This document shows, piece after piece, positions 24,485-37,239 of a DNA stretch of 64,000 nucleotides; position 1 is the first letter of the stretch, and the number at the start of each line of letters is the position of its first letter. The notes under the pieces are model-generated. The model worked only from the letters and a program-made list of their open reading frames with translations. It made no database searches and had not been told where the DNA came from. A program made the position numbers and the translations under genes. Source of the stretch: Odobenus rosmarus divergens (Eukaryota > Chordata > Mammalia > Carnivora > Odobenidae). The DNA lies in assembly GCF_000321225.1 (NCBI RefSeq), contig NW_004451660.1, positions 296,553-360,552 on the forward strand, read 5' to 3'.

Positions 24485-26695
24485 CAAGGGCCCCACTCTG
24501 GGTCTGAACCTCCCTCCTCTAGGCTGCTGACAGAGACACAAATCAGAGAAAGAGCAAGTGATTACTGCTCGGCTGCCACACAGCAATGCCACGCAGCTGT
24601 AATGCCCCTGGGTAAATACCCACAGGAGCTAGTACTTAGCATTTTTTCAGAAATATTTCAAGAATCAATCTTTCTGACAGCCTTAGACATACACAGCAAG
24701 GCAACCTTCCACATGAGTACAGATAATGCGCACACTGGTAACGTCCACACCGACGCCTCTTCAGCTTTATTTCTTCTCACTGCACAGCTGGATGAGACAT
24801 CTAGAGCGGGCCGAAAAGATGCCAGGGGCTGAGCAGATTTTCCAAGATCCTTCTGATACCTGAATGCCTAACAGTGCGCTCCTAAGAGCCTGCAGAATGC
24901 CAGCAACCTATAATACAGCTCCTTGCCTTAAAACCCCGGCCGCCTCAGATGCGTATCTCATCCTTTGGGTGTAAGACAACTGAATTTTAGCCAGGTGAAT
25001 TGTCTTTAAGGGTCAGCTCTGACAACATGAGTAAGTGACTGAACAGCCAGTCCCTGTAGGATAGTGGCGGTAAAGGGAATGAAATCAGCTTGCTTTTCTG
25101 TTCATCCGAAGGTGCATGTGCCGCGCTTCATGCTGCCAAGTCAGCAAGAGTTTCCCAAGGCTGTTCCTGCCCTTCTTAACTACAGAAGCATCAAAGCCAC
25201 GTGGGATTGTGTGTTTCAACTAGGGGATTTTTCAGATCCTAATTATGACGAAAAGATCACTCTGCAAAGTCACTGCTATCATCAGCACATCTTTTGTGTG
25301 TACGTGTGAGAGTACCTGAAAATCACTAGGCACACGTAATTGTGAGACACGTCACATAGTGCATAGAGTCCGGCGATCACAGGAATCAACCAGCTAAGAA
25401 AACCCACTGTATACAAAGTCCTGTCTCAAAGGCAAGCCGGATAATGATAGAGGGAGCCAACCACAGTGGGGCATGTCTGGTTCTATGTCTGAAACAGCAG
25501 TGAAAACTGGAAACAAAAGGAGAATCTCAAAGAAATTAAGAAAAGTATTCCTAAAAACCATATCTCATTTTCAAGAATAAAGGCATCCTTTTAGTGTAAG
25601 TGGCAGGCAAAGAAGTCATTTTAAAAGCCACCATTAAAGCCTAAATTGAGCATTTTATGTATGTACGAGCACGGGCACTTGCTTTCACTTACTAACAGCT
25701 CTTTTGATAAAAGATAAACCAGTAGAGCACATTTAATAAATTCGCATTGGAGCCAAATGAATTTACATATGTACTTATATATCCACCATATGTATTTGCA
25801 AAAGTATTCATTTGCGAGTTGGGCATTGTTCAAGTGAAAAAACTCTGATAACTTTGAAAAAATAAAAGCATATGTTTTATTTATGACAGTGGTAAAACTG
25901 AAACCATGGAACTTGAAATAAAAAAATGCAAAGCAAATGCCATATTGTATTCAAGCTTTGCTTAACAGCTCAACTCAAAATGAGCCACAGGTAACTGAAA
26001 TTCTGCTGTGGACCCAGTAGATGCTCAAAAATTATTAATTGGTTTGGACAGGCAGAAGTTAACAGTACTACAGTGGCAAATAGGGCCAAAGCGACACAAA
26101 AGAGTAACAGAAAAACGCCGCACTTCATTCCACAGGGCAGAACTCAGCATTGGGACAAAGAACAGATATTTATGAGAGAGGAGAGAAAATGGAGCAGGTC
26201 CTTTTAATGATCATCCTAGACGAGGCTTGCTTTGGTGACTAAAGTCTGGAGAATCTTCAACAGGCTAAGTAACACATAAACATAAACCACTCTATTTTCA
26301 CTTTTATTAGAGATTCATTCCAGAACATGTCAATAGCATTTGGCACAAAACACAGGTCCGTTAAGCAAAGAAAAGCTTGAAAAAGTTGAAAATTTAAAAT
26401 GTTTCCAGTCACCTACCAAGAGGCAAGGGTTTCTATGTAAACCATCCTATTCTTTCTGTATTTTATTTAATAAAATCTTACCAGGTGTTGCCTGTGTATC
26501 AGATATCTGGCCAGGTGTTGTGGAGGGATACAAAAAAGAAAAAGGCACTATTCTTAACAATGTGGAGTGACAGAGCTAATGTTTGGCTAAAAGAGATCAA
26601 GGAAGGCTTCATGGAAAAGGTATCATTTTGTTTTTACTTTGAGAAATAAAAGTCACTAAAAAAAACCAAAGCCAAATACTTTTTAAATATGCTTA
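24485..26695. other. Mostly unassigned sequence; 24560-25330 somewhat richer in CpG
   Basis: No repeat recognised in 24560-25330, which has scattered CpGs (GGCCGCC at about 24938, CCGCGC at about 25121) in an otherwise CpG-poor window. This is not dense enough to be a CpG island. The frames at 24602-24832 and 25064-25309 have no recognisable homology and no clear splice sites around them. Confidence 0.45.
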
Positions 26696-26699
26696 TACC

Positions 26700-27210
26700 T
26701 CTCCTGATCCAGATCTATCAACTTTAACCTCTGTCATATTTGCTTCAAATTATTTTTAAAACAATAAGACATGACTAATATAGCTTGATTCCCTTTAAAC
26801 CATGACTAGAACTCCCTTTCCCAATTTCCATAAGCAACTACCATTATAATTTTGTGGAGTATTTTTCTATCCCATTTTTATAACTGAACTTGTTATAAAT
26901 CCATAAATCTATATATCCCTGTGTATAACATTCTGGAATTTTCCATTCACACCTGAAGTTTATGTTCTGGATATCTACTGACATTGATATATAGAGAAAT
27001 CCATTTCATCTCTTTACCTTGTTTAGTATTCTGGGTTATACATTTTGGAGTTCCCTTTTGACACATTGTTCTTAATTTTTTGCTGTTATAAACTATACAC
27101 ACATAGCACATATGGACAAGAGGTTATCTAGAGTCTATACACAAAGTGCGTCAAACACAGGGTGAGATTATAACCAGATGGCCTGGGATAATCCCAGTTT
27201 ACACATTTGT
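26700..27210 (-). mobile_element. Ancient L1 remnant, left piece (tentative)
   Basis: The wording of this stretch (AACCATGACTAGAACTCCC, TCTCTTTACCTTGTTTAG, GCTGTTATAAACTATACACAC) is like the reverse strand of very old L1 ORF2/3' sequence. It continues after the SINE at 27427-27880. Highly decayed. Confidence 0.4.
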
Positions 27211-27224
27211 TCTGGCATAAATTT

Positions 27225-27411
27225 TTTTTTTAAGATTTTATTTATTTGAGAGAGAGAGAGTGAGACAGAGAGCATGAGCAGGGGGGACAGGGGGAAGCAG
27301 GCTCCCCACTGAGCCGGGAACCCGATGACGTGGCTCGATCCCAGGACCCTGGTATGATGCCCTGAACCAAAGGTAGACACTTAACCGACTGAGCCACCCA
27401 GGTGCCCCTGC
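27225..27411 (-). mobile_element. SINEC
   Basis: Tail left (poly-T, AAGATTTTATTTATTTGAGAG), head right (GGGCACCTGGGTGGCTCAGT on minus). Duplications TCTGGCATAAATTT (27211-27224) and TCTGGCATAAAATTT (27412-27426) differ by one base. Confidence 0.94.
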
Positions 27412-27426
27412 TCTGGCATAAAATTT

Positions 27427-27880
27427 AATAGCACCCCATTTCATGTTCTAAGGGGTCCCAAATTAAACAATAAATTATATATTCATCCTAATAATAAGGC
27501 ATACAGTTTTTTAATTTTATGGGCTATTGCCAAATAGTTCCCCAAAATAGTTGCACCAATTTATACTTCCACCACACACTGAGGGTACAATTTTTCCCCC
27601 ACATCTTTCCTAACATTTGATAAACAAATTATATATTTTATTGTATTTTATATCTCATTGACTTGGAATTCTTTACAGATTTTTTATATATCATTTTTAA
27701 AAATCATGATATCTACTGGAAATACAATTTTCCACTCTGTCATTTACCTCCTAAACTTGTTTATGATTTATGGTTTTGCTTTACAAGAGTTTAAAATTAT
27801 AATGTGATCAGATTTTAGCTTCTATTTTTATGGCTATATTTTGTGTCTGCTAAGAAAGCTTTCCTTAACCAAGGACATAC
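27427..27880 (-). mobile_element. Ancient L1 remnant, right piece
   Basis: GCCAAATAGTTCCCCAAAAT, AGTTGCACCAATTTATACTT, CCACCACACACTGAGGGTAC and TTCTTTACAGATTTTTTATA form the antisense series typical of L1M ORF2. No frame survives. Confidence 0.6.
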
Positions 27881-28199
27881 AGCTATTATCCTATATTCTG
27901 GGGGAGATTATATCTTGAGTTGGGTCTTTTAAGGACTGGTGTATTAACAATGAGGATGGAGAAAGGGCATATCAACTGTGGAAATAGAAAAGGCAGAAAT
28001 ACACAGCAGGTGTTCAGAGACCTTGAGTGGCTTTTCTGGGAGTGTTCCATCTCTATATATATCATCTACATTTCCTATTGGTTTCTTTCATTGAAAATTA
28101 TTTTCTTCTATGTTTTCATTTTTCTCTTTTATTACTTATAAGCCATATATTTTTCTGAAGAGACTTTCTTTCCCTTCCCCTTCCTAATCAAGGTGTGCC

Positions 28200-29000
28200 C
28201 TGTTTTCTGGTTCTCAACCATTCTTTGTTGGCATACTCATTCATTTTGGTAAAATACGACCTCCAGGACCTTCTGGTGAAAGGGTGTATTATAAACATAT
28301 TTTTGAGACCTTATAGTTCTGAAAATTCTATATATCCATTCTTGCAGGTTGACTGATTGTCTGGATATAGAATTGTAGGTAGAAAACAATTATTAATTTT
28401 TCCTCAAAATTTTAATGACATGACTTTGTTGACTTTTGGCTTCATATGTTGCCCTTGAGAAGTCCAATGCTATTCTGATTCCTGTGATATTGTGTATGAC
28501 CTGCCTCTACGCCTTTTGAAAAGTTTTTAGAGTGTTTACCTTTGGTGACCTAACATTTCTGGCTGACATGCCTAGATATGAATCTTCTTGAACTCCTTTT
28601 GCTGGTCACCTGTTGAACCCTTTAAATATGGAAAATCAAGTTCATCATTTAAGGAAAACTTTCTTGCATTACTCGATAATTTCCTCTTCTCTATTTTTTC
28701 CTGCATTTTTTCCAGCTCTTTAAAATTCCAATTAGACCTCCTGTATTGATCCCCTTTTGAAAAAAATCTTCTCAGCCCTTTGATAATTTGTTCTACGTTC
28801 TGGGAGATTTGTGCTATAATATTTTAATCTCTCAAGAGTTCTTATGAGTTCCCTGAATGTCCATTTTTATAGCATCTTGGATGCTATAAATTGCTTCTTT
28901 AATGTATTTGAGAATATTCATTATATTTTTTTGAACTTTTCATCTCCCTGAACAGTCTTTGTTTCATTATAGTTCTTTTTATTAGAATGCTTCTTTTTAA
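28200..29000 (-). mobile_element. Ancient L1-related sequence (tentative)
   Basis: AAGTCCAATGCTATTCTGATTC, CTTTGATAATTTGTTCTACG, TTCTGGGAGATTTGTGCTAT and ATAGCATCTTGGATGCTATA match in order the antisense strand of a widespread old L1/HAL1-type region. I am unsure which. It probably extends toward 29680 in a less recognisable form. Confidence 0.5.
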
Positions 29001-29004
29001 AAAA

Positions 29005-29785
29005 AATCTCTTTTAAACTGTGAGCTTTCCATGAATATCTTGTAACCCTTGGCTGGCCACTGCTATGTAAATACGAGGTATTGAAAAAGCTGAATGAAAG
29101 CTCTGTGTGCACAGTGGGATGACTGAAAATTGGACACCAGTATATGTGATCGGGGAAATATTAGTCTTTTCATTTGGAGACAACCCTGACAAAGGCAGGT
29201 CTTTTCTCTTGGGCTGCAATGATTTCCCCCAGAAAAGAATCTTCCAACCTCCTGACTAGAGAAGCAGGCCAAGTGCCAGTGTCCTCATAGATGAGTATAG
29301 AGGGGTGATAAGAGGGAGTCTGCACTATTCAAAATGTAGACTATTTCTTAATTGCCTTGTTTCAGCACAGTGCCTCACCCCCTCCCTTAGCAATTCCTCA
29401 TGTCCACAAGTCCAGAGCCACTTTGATTCTTTTTTTGTATTTATTGTTCATTTTCTTTCTGCCTACATATGGGATGATTGGTCAGTTGGATGCCCAGGGT
29501 GGGAGAGGCTATCTGGGGTTTTGACTTCCTTATATAGACTTTCAACCAAAGTTACTATTTTCAGGCCCACTCCTTACCCTCACATCTGGAAGTACTTGGT
29601 ATCTCCAGATCCTGAGCCTGCTTGGAACTGCTTCAATTTTAATTTTCTGCATCCTGCTAAATACTCACTTTCCAACTTCTAAAATCTTAAAAAATATACC
29701 TTATGTTTCCTACTTTTGTCATATTTTCCTGTCTGTGTAATATTTTTATATTTACGTTATTATGATTTCTGGGGAGTTTGGGAAG
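29005..29785. other. Unassigned; holds the longest plus-strand non-repeat frame nearby
   Basis: A 125-codon plus-strand frame (29305-29682) and overlapping minus frames (29013-29272) lie here. None resembles a known protein, and no acceptor/donor pair brackets them. Likely decayed L1-related sequence continuing from 28200-29000. Confidence 0.4.
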
Positions 29786-29788
29786 GAA

Positions 29789-30241
29789 TACTATAGTAGA
29801 TTGAATCGTGCCCCGCCAAAACGTATATGACCACCAGGAACCTATAAATGTGACCTTATTTGGGAAAAAAAAAAAAAAAGAACTTTGTAGATGTAATTAA
29901 GTTAAAAATCTCAATTACCGAGGTGGGCCCTTAACTCAATGGCCAGTATCCTTGTCAGAAACAGAGAAGAAATATAGAGGGAAAATCAGTGAAGAAGAAA
30001 GTAGAGGTTGGAGTGATGTGTCTATATGTCAAGGAATGGCAAGGATTGCCAACAGGCACCAGAAGCTAGGAAAGACGCATGAAAGAGATTCTCTCTTAGA
30101 TTCTCCAAAAGAAAACAACTCTGCCAACACCTTGATTTGAGACTTCTGTCTTTCTGTACTGTGAGAGAGTGAATTTCTGTTGTTTTAAGCCACCATCTAG
30201 TTTGTGGTAACTTGTTACCGGAGCCCTAGGAAACTGATACA
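29789..30241 (+). mobile_element. MaLR solo LTR (MLT1 type)
   Basis: Clear MLT1 block order: CTATAGTAGATTGAATCGTG, AATGTGACCTTATTTGGGAA, AACTTTGTAGATGTAATTAAG, GGAATGGCAAGGATTGCCAA, CACCAGAAGCTAGGAAAG, CAACACCTTGATTTGAGAC, TTCTGTTGTTTTAAGCCACC, GGAAACTGATACA. An A15 run (29864-29878) has grown inside it. It is a non-coding LTR relic of the non-autonomous ERVL-related MaLR group. The open frame at 29952-30140 belongs to it. Confidence 0.9.
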
Positions 30242-30294
30242 AGCACAAATAAGCACTTGACTCAATTTGCCATATTAAACCTCAGAACTTTTTC

Positions 30295-30910
30295 AGAATT
30301 TAATTTTCTTACTGAAGTATAATATATGCTTTTATACATATGTAAGTACACAAATCATAAGTGTATATCTTGATGAATCATCACAAACTGAACATATCCA
30401 TGTAACCAGCAACCTTCTAGAGAAACAGAACATTTTATCAACATCCCAGAAGTCTCCCTCATGGTCCCTCGCCATCACTTCTCTCCTTAGCAAAGGTAAC
30501 CACCACCCTGATTTCTAGAAACATTGACTAATTTTGTTCTTTCTAAAATTTAGATAAATGAAATCGTATGTTATGCACTATTTTGGTCCGGCGTCTTTCA
30601 CATATTATGTTTATGAGATTCATTCATATAATTTTGTATAATGGAAGTTCATTCACTTTTATTGATGTAGATTATTTTATTAGGTGGCTGTACCACAATT
30701 TATTTATTCCTTCTACTGTTTATGGATCTTTAGGTAGCTTTCAATTTGGGGCCACTACCAATAGTACTGCTATGAACATTTCTGTACATGTTTTGTATAT
30801 TTCTGTTGGATATATACCTAGGAGGGGGAAAAAGGGCAGGTTGTAGGTGTTCAGCTTTAGTAGATACTATCAGTTTTACAAAATTATTGCATTAATATAC
30901 AATCCTATTA
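30295..30910 (-). mobile_element. Old L1 fragment (L1M group), antisense
   Basis: Antisense L1 landmarks are in order: TTACTGAAGTATAATATATG, CATATCCATGTAACCAGCAA, GTAACCACCACCCTGATTTC, CCACAATTTATTTATTCCTT, GCTATGAACATTTCTGTACA, GGATATATACCTAGGAGGGG, TCAGCTTTAGTAGATACT. The frame at 30568-30846 lies on the opposite strand and is not a gene. Confidence 0.82.
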
Positions 30911-30914
30911 TGAC

Positions 30915-33900
30915 TATTGGGGTTATTTAGAAAGACTTAGGTATCTTGCTGGTGCCATCATTAAGAATGGGTATCGTACAGCATCCAGATATTTGTGGCA
31001 TGGGATTGATCAACATGAAATCATTAGCGCCTTATATATCCATTCAATACTGCATCACTATAGAGGTTTGGGAAAGGCTGAAAAATGACATGATTCCTTT
31101 CTACACCTGCAACTCTTACCCATATAAAGCTCAGATTTGTTGTAGTGGCCACCTCTTTGCTTACCCAGATGACAAAGCTAATATATAAGACATCATAAGC
31201 ATAACCTAAAGAACACTACTTCAAATCCATTGGATCTCATTATCCCCAGAGTAATAGCATTCTTATGATCCCATGAACATGAATAACTTTAATTTTTAAG
31301 TACATGTTTTTTCAAGTGCCTACAAACTAAAAATACATACCTGTAGGGCATTGGATTCAATAAAATAAATTAGATATTTTATTAAAAATTACAACCAAAA
31401 CTATATCTGCCTTATCTTTAAGCTTCTGAAGGCCTTTATAACCCTGAGGCACCATTTTGAAATGGAATGGAAGGATTAGGCAAAGTAATGTAAGACAGAG
31501 CTTGATTTTTCTGTCACATTAATTAATACCTGGAAGTTCACTTGACAAAGATTAGAATGTCTTGGGAAGATCAAGGGCAGTGCTCTCTGACCTTTCATAC
31601 TAATCTTTCTTCCTTTTTGTATGCTTTAGTTTTGTACCAAATATTACTTGAATAGGGTTTTGTGATTGTGTATGTGATTTAGTTAACGATAATCACACTG
31701 AACTATTTTAACTGAATAACTGTGATATATGGCATCTCTGTTCAAATAGGTATAAAATTGTGGTGCAAACAAATTAGTAGTCACATACCTTAGCCCCAAG
31801 ATAACTTACAATTACAAGAAGTGCTTGTTTAGTTAAAGGTCACCATCTAATGCTTCTATTTACTTGTATTATTCTTGTCACAATACAAATTCTTAGCATA
31901 GGAACACATGTTTGATAGTTGGCCACCTGTGATTCAACTACTTAAACCTCCAATGTATAATTTCAATGTACTCTTAACATTTTAAAAGTCAAAGTGTAAA
32001 CTGAATAACAAAAGACACAGAAAGGTTAAATATTTAAACGTGGTATCCATTTAAATAATATCTGGAGAAATGACTTTCTATGTACTGTCAAATTGTTCAT
32101 TTCAAAGAAGAAACCAGTAGTTAGACAGGTGTATTAGTGATTCTTAAGATTTCTGAGTAAAATAGCATAAATTTATGTAAGTTTCCCAAATGATATTACT
32201 TTGTTTGGACTTTTTTCATAAGATCAAGTCAGAAAATTAATGTTGTGAGTCATGGAAAGTAGGAAGGTTATTTATGGTATGCTTTTCCAATTAATACATT
32301 AATATTCCCTTAGACAATATAAACAAGATTTCAGAGATTGTTCAACTTACTAAGGGCAACAAATTTTTTAAACCTTATGACAGATCCCTCTTTTCATTCA
32401 AATACCACATTATCAACTAAACAGGAAGGCTCCCTAACAGATAATCATTCTATAGCTCTTAACTTCAGACATTACTCCAAGTAAAAAACACTAAAATACT
32501 TACTTACTTTTCTAAACTAAAATAACACTTGTGTGCTGTAATTTTGAGTCCAGTTTTCTAATGCAATACATTTCTGTACTTATAGTATTACTCTCTGGAA
32601 TAATTTTGAGATTTCAATATTTTTTTGTATCAATGAAGAAGAAACAATTGTAAAATCTCTCAAAATATATAATTTGAAGTCCCTTCTACATTACTACATT
32701 CATATTTCACAGAACTTTTGATATAACCTATAATAATTTTAGTATAGTTTGGTGAATTTTTGTTAATTAAAAAAAATACTTCTACAGATAAAAGATGCAT
32801 ACTTCTCAATTTTACTACATTTAATACTCTTCCTATCTTCAGTGTTGATCCTGCAGAATTTTTTGTTTTACCATTGCCCAATTAACTTTCTTAGGAATTG
32901 TATTGCAAAGGTAAAATTAGTAATTAGAATTTTGCCTCATTTCTATCAAGGAGTTATCTGATTCAAGATAGTTTGTTAGGATATAGGCTATTTCACTTGT
33001 TTTACTCAGAAATATGTGCTAGGTCCAGGAATTAACTTGTCTTTGTTCCTAAGGACTTCCAAAAGTGTAGCTTCTAGAGCCTTCTTAAAGGCATCAATTA
33101 TTTAATAAAAAAATGAAAAACAGCTTCCTCAGTCCTGGGTTGTTTTCTCCTAAGCTTCTCTGAATAAGGTGAAATCAGAGTTATTTTACTAGGCCAACTT
33201 CTACCCAGAACACTTCCCTAGAAGAAAATCAATCTTGGACATTCCGTGATCCAAAGGTTCTCAAACTTATTTCCTTCTCTTTGTACTTCTCGTAGAACGT
33301 TAAACCGTAATGAACACAGCTTTGAGAGTCTGAGAATAATACAGCAAGTATGTATGGAGTGCTTCTTTCTTAGGCACTTGATAATCAAGAATGGTAACAA
33401 CAACAAGCAAAGTGAAAAGTGTCATAATGGAAGTATGGACGCAGTGCTCTGGGGGCACAGAGTAGGGTCTTAATAATTCTGTTAGGGTGTCACACCTATA
33501 AGTATATGCATGGATTCTCACATGTGTCCTAAAATCACTTTTCCTTCTTATCAATAAGGTGCACAGTGATTGTGGAATTCTTAACCTCACACACCTAGCA
33601 CTCATTAGACTGTCTCCTGACCATACCCTGAGGCGCACTCAAGATTTCTTATCAGGGGTGGACGATGCATCAGATTTTTGGTAGTGCCTCATCAGTAATG
33701 CCAGGGGTCATGACTGCCACCTCTGCACTCATCAATGCTTAGATGTAACTCAAGAGAACACATGTTACGTAGAAACTATTTCCCTCCTAGCCATTTAATG
33801 TGTTGTTCATCTATTATGCGTGTATTGTTACAATGAGATTCAGTAAATTTTGATCTTTGCTCAAAGCTATCAATTTTTAAGAGCAGTGGTTAAACCTGGG

Positions 33901-34895
33901 TTTCTGAGCAAGTATCTTTTCTTTAACAGCAACAACTACAACAAAAGCAACAAAAAAATCTGTGCCACCGAAGCATGAAGCATTCAGGGTCCGTTAAGAA
34001 AGGCAGCCTTATCAGTTTTATCTCAAGGGATGAGTCACAGTTAATTCAAGTACCATTTTGTTCCCTGTAAAGACAACAGATAAGCAATGCCATGGCAACT
34101 AAAAGTGCAGTTCTTTGTGTACACAGTTAAATAGTTCATGCATCAGTCAGAAACCTGGAGAAGTCACAAAGTAAATTTTTTTTTTCCTCTTACATCCTGG
34201 TCACCCTTTGTTAGATTACTGCAATGTTACAGCAGCATTGGTTGCGGTTTAAGAACAGAGGGATGCTAGCCCAAGAGAGCACTTCGCGGAGATCCCCTCT
34301 ATCTTGCTGAAGACAGTGTCTTTTCCGTTCTTGAGGGAAATGAACACTCCTGTGGCTCTGGCTTCACATGCCTCTGTGGGATCTGACCTGAGTGAGACGG
34401 AGCTGAGAAGCGCCTGGGAAGATGAGCTAGGACATGACTGCAGTCACACTGCTCTAAGCAGAATTCATGAATCCACTCACCACTCCATGGTGAGACCATG
34501 AATATGCCTGAGATGATTTTTTTTTCTTTTTGCCCTGACCACAAAGAGAGAGTTAACTGAACAAACTGATGCTGCAAATACCATTGTATACTCCATGCCT
34601 TTCTTGAATAATGTTAAGGAAATAGGGGTTTTAGATTATTTGAGAAATACATTTGAAACACAAACAAAAATGCTTTTCCTACATAAGAGCTAAAATATAG
34701 CTATCAGAAAACAGAAAGGATGATTTTAGGCTCTCAATAATAAATGGCATTGTGAAAAAAAAATCCTTCTGAATAGTAACACCAGAATTCGTTGAATTAG
34801 CCATGGGGCCTTCCTATGTGTCGCTTCCTGTACCTGGCTCCCTGGGCCTTATCCTTCATAGTATTTTCCAGAGCCTAATTTTTGTGATTATTTGG
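30915..34895. other. About 4 kb unassigned intronic sequence
   Basis: Free of SINEs and recognisable L1s. Open frames at 30946-31188, 33218-33638 and 34299-34577 match no protein I know. The part at 34220-34600 is locally less AT-rich. Nothing indicates an exon of the host gene. Confidence 0.5.
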
Positions 34896-34899
34896 TTAA

Positions 34900-35000
34900 T
34901 ATATCTCTCCCCCAATAGACTAGGCACTCACTTTTGCATTTGTATATTGTTGCCTACCTAACAGTGTTGCCTGGTTTCATAGGAGTCACTCAAAAATTAG
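34900..35000 (+). mobile_element. L2 3' end (weak)
   Basis: CCCCCAATAGACTAGGCACT and TGCCTGGTTTCATAGGAGTC, CACTCAAAAATTAGTTTTTG echo the L2 terminal block. Very decayed. Confidence 0.4.
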
Positions 35001-35179
35001 TTTTTGAAAAAATATTATATATATAACTATATACACACAAACCTCATGGTCTCCTCTGGGTAGTATCTCTTGGGTAATTAATTCTGTTTAATAATTTAGC
35101 ACCATAAGAACATTTATGTAGGCATTATATTTAATTCTGTATTTTACAGAATGTAGAGTATGAAAGACACTTCACAATT

Positions 35180-35765
35180 AGTTCTTCTGGCTCTAAGTTA
35201 CGGAAACCTATTTGAAATAGTTTTAGCAAAAGGGAGTTTATGAAACATATACGTGGCTATCTCACACAACTCAAAGGCAGGGATTCAGCTGGGTGATGGG
35301 GTGAACTCGCACCTGACCCAAAGATTGGAGAGAAACCAGAAGTTGCTCTTCACATCTCAACTCTGCCTCTCTTCGTATATGTTTCATTTCCCCCTGCACC
35401 ACCCCCTGTGGCTTTTCTATTTCTAAAACCCCACGTCAAAAAATAGCTACTGTCCAAGTGCTTGTGAGTTTGCAACACTTCCATTTAAGAGCTCAGGGTT
35501 TCCTGGGCGATCATTTCCCAGTTCCAACGCTAAAAACCCAGGAATGGACTCAGATTAGCTCCGCCTTAGCCAGGAGCCAACCTATGGCTTCACCTCTACA
35601 GATGAGGTGGGGTGGGTCACCTTGTAAAACTGGCTGCCTGCACCGTAACCATTCAAAAGGAGGAGGCAGAAGGAAGAGCCAGTTCCCAGAGATACAGGTG
35701 TGCTTCGAGGGTGCGCAGGGGTTTACGAAGAATGGACCTGGTAATTTTTGCCTCCTTCTTGCATT
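35180..35765. other. Possible old interspersed repeat, unassigned
   Basis: The opening (GCAAAAGGGAGTTTATGAAA, AGGCAGGGATTCAGCTGG) and later blocks (CTCTGCCTCTCTTCG, GACTCAGATTAGCTCCGCC) recall a known mammalian repeat that begins near GGGAATTTATTGGCTCA. I cannot name it. The 107-codon frame at 35458-35781 lies inside it and is probably meaningless. Confidence 0.35.
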
Positions 35766-35769
35766 GACA

Positions 35770-36712
35770 CCCTTTCAGTGACCTCTTATTATGAGCTAAT
35801 AAAATAGCAGGCATTGAAGACTTGGTAAGGGGGAAAATAGTTGTATCTCATATTGAGTAATTTCTGCATCTCAGTGTGGAAAAATAATGGAAGCACTGGA
35901 AACGGAAACTTAGCATTAGGGAAGCAGCTGCATGACCCAATTCACTCTTCTCTATACTTTAAAACTATTTTTTTCCTTATTCACAATAATATAATGAGAT
36001 GGGATGTGAGAGGACTTTGTGATTATTCCCTTTATGACTATGTCAACTCTATGATAAATGATGGGAGTAGGGCTGGTGATATCCTGGGCACCTGGGCATA
36101 ATATTCACTAATCTCTTTAGAATATGGCAATAAAGGCAGGTTTCCTTCTTCCAAAGGGGTTAGAAAGGGGACATCTCACGAATTAGGAGTGGTACGGCCA
36201 GAAAATTTGCCCCTCTGTCCTTTCAAATCAGGTATGAGGATAATCACAGAGATAACGATCTCCGCCTTGCAGTGATAGGCAAAGCATCCTGTAATCATTC
36301 TATCACTGATTAACTTTCACTGGTATTGATTTTAAAAAAGACTTTTTTCATACAGAAACTAGAAGTGACTTTCAAAGAGAACAAGATCTCTTGGAGAAAT
36401 GACATTCTCAATAAAAGAATTTAAAAAGAACTCTATAAACTAAGACAGTGTTCCTATTGGCAAATGACATGACACTTGCAGAAACACAGAATTACATAGT
36501 TTAAAGATACCTTACAGAAATCATGACCAATCCTTTATTCTGTGGACATGACACCAAGTTCAATGATGAGACATTTGTCCAAGGCTCGAGTGCATTCCAG
36601 AGAAAACAATATAAAAAATTACTGTCTAAATATCTTTAATAACAACTAGTCTAGTGACAAGAGCAAGTAACTTTACATCAATACATTTATAATCAAACAT
36701 TTTTTCAGATTA
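35770..36712. other. Unassigned intronic sequence
   Basis: Nothing recognised on either strand. Confidence 0.4.
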
Positions 36713-36725
36713 ATTTATGTTTCTT

Positions 36726-36919
36726 ATTTATTTATTTATTTATTTATTTGACAGAGAGAGATACAGCTAGAGAGGGAACATAAGCAGGGGGAGTAGGAGA
36801 GGGAGAAGCAGGCTTCCCGCCGAGCAAGGAGCCCAATGCAGGGCTTGATCCCAGGACCCCGGGATCATGACCTGAGCCGAAGGCAGACACTCAACGACTG
36901 AGCCACCCAGGCGCCCTGC
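36726..36919 (-). mobile_element. SINEC
   Basis: Tail left is a clean (TTTA)n run of about 7 units, head right (GGGCGCCTGGGTGGCTCAGT on minus). Imperfect duplication TTATGTTTCT / TTATGCTTCC at 36716-36725 and 36920-36929. Confidence 0.93.
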
Positions 36920-37032
36920 TTATGCTTCCTTTTAAAAATTACTGCCCTTAGAAGATATATGCAGGAATACAACAGATTTTGACTAAAATTTTCTAACTCT
37001 TAACACTGGACTAGATCAGTGTATTTTTAGGG

Positions 37033-37235
37033 CAGGGGTCAGCAATCTATGGCTTGTGCTTGTATTTGTAAATAAAGTTTTATTGGAACATAGCCATGCC
37101 TGTTCTTTTATGCACCGTCTATGGCTGCTTTTGTGCTATGAAGGCAAAGTTGAGTAGTTGCGACTCAAACTGTATATTCCACAGGACTAAAATACATATT
37201 ATCTGGTCCCTTCCAAAAAAGTTTGTGGATCCCTG
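37033..37235 (+). mobile_element. hAT-type MITE with terminal inverted repeats
   Basis: Starts CAGGGGTCAGCAATCTATGG and ends GTTTGTGGATCCCTG, forming inverted termini (CAGGGGTC/GATCCCTG). The interior has GTAAATAAAGTTTTATTGGA, ACATAGCCATGCCTG, GTCTATGGCTGCTTTTG and GTTGAGTAGTTGCGAC, a well-known mammalian hAT MITE order. Near full length. The open frame 37096-37302 is part of it. Confidence 0.85.
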
Positions 37236-37239
37236 CCTT

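Noticed and set aside
29305..29682. 125-codon plus-strand open frame
   Set aside because: No similarity I recognise and no splice sites around it. It lies beside ancient L1-related sequence and runs opposite to the host gene, so a chance frame is the simplest reading.
33300..33638. 112-codon minus-strand frame with Arg/Cys-rich start
   Set aside because: No known motif; it overlaps frames on the other strand and has no supporting splice or start context.
35458..35781. 107-codon plus-strand frame
   Set aside because: It lies in what looks like an old interspersed repeat; composition and lack of homology give no support.
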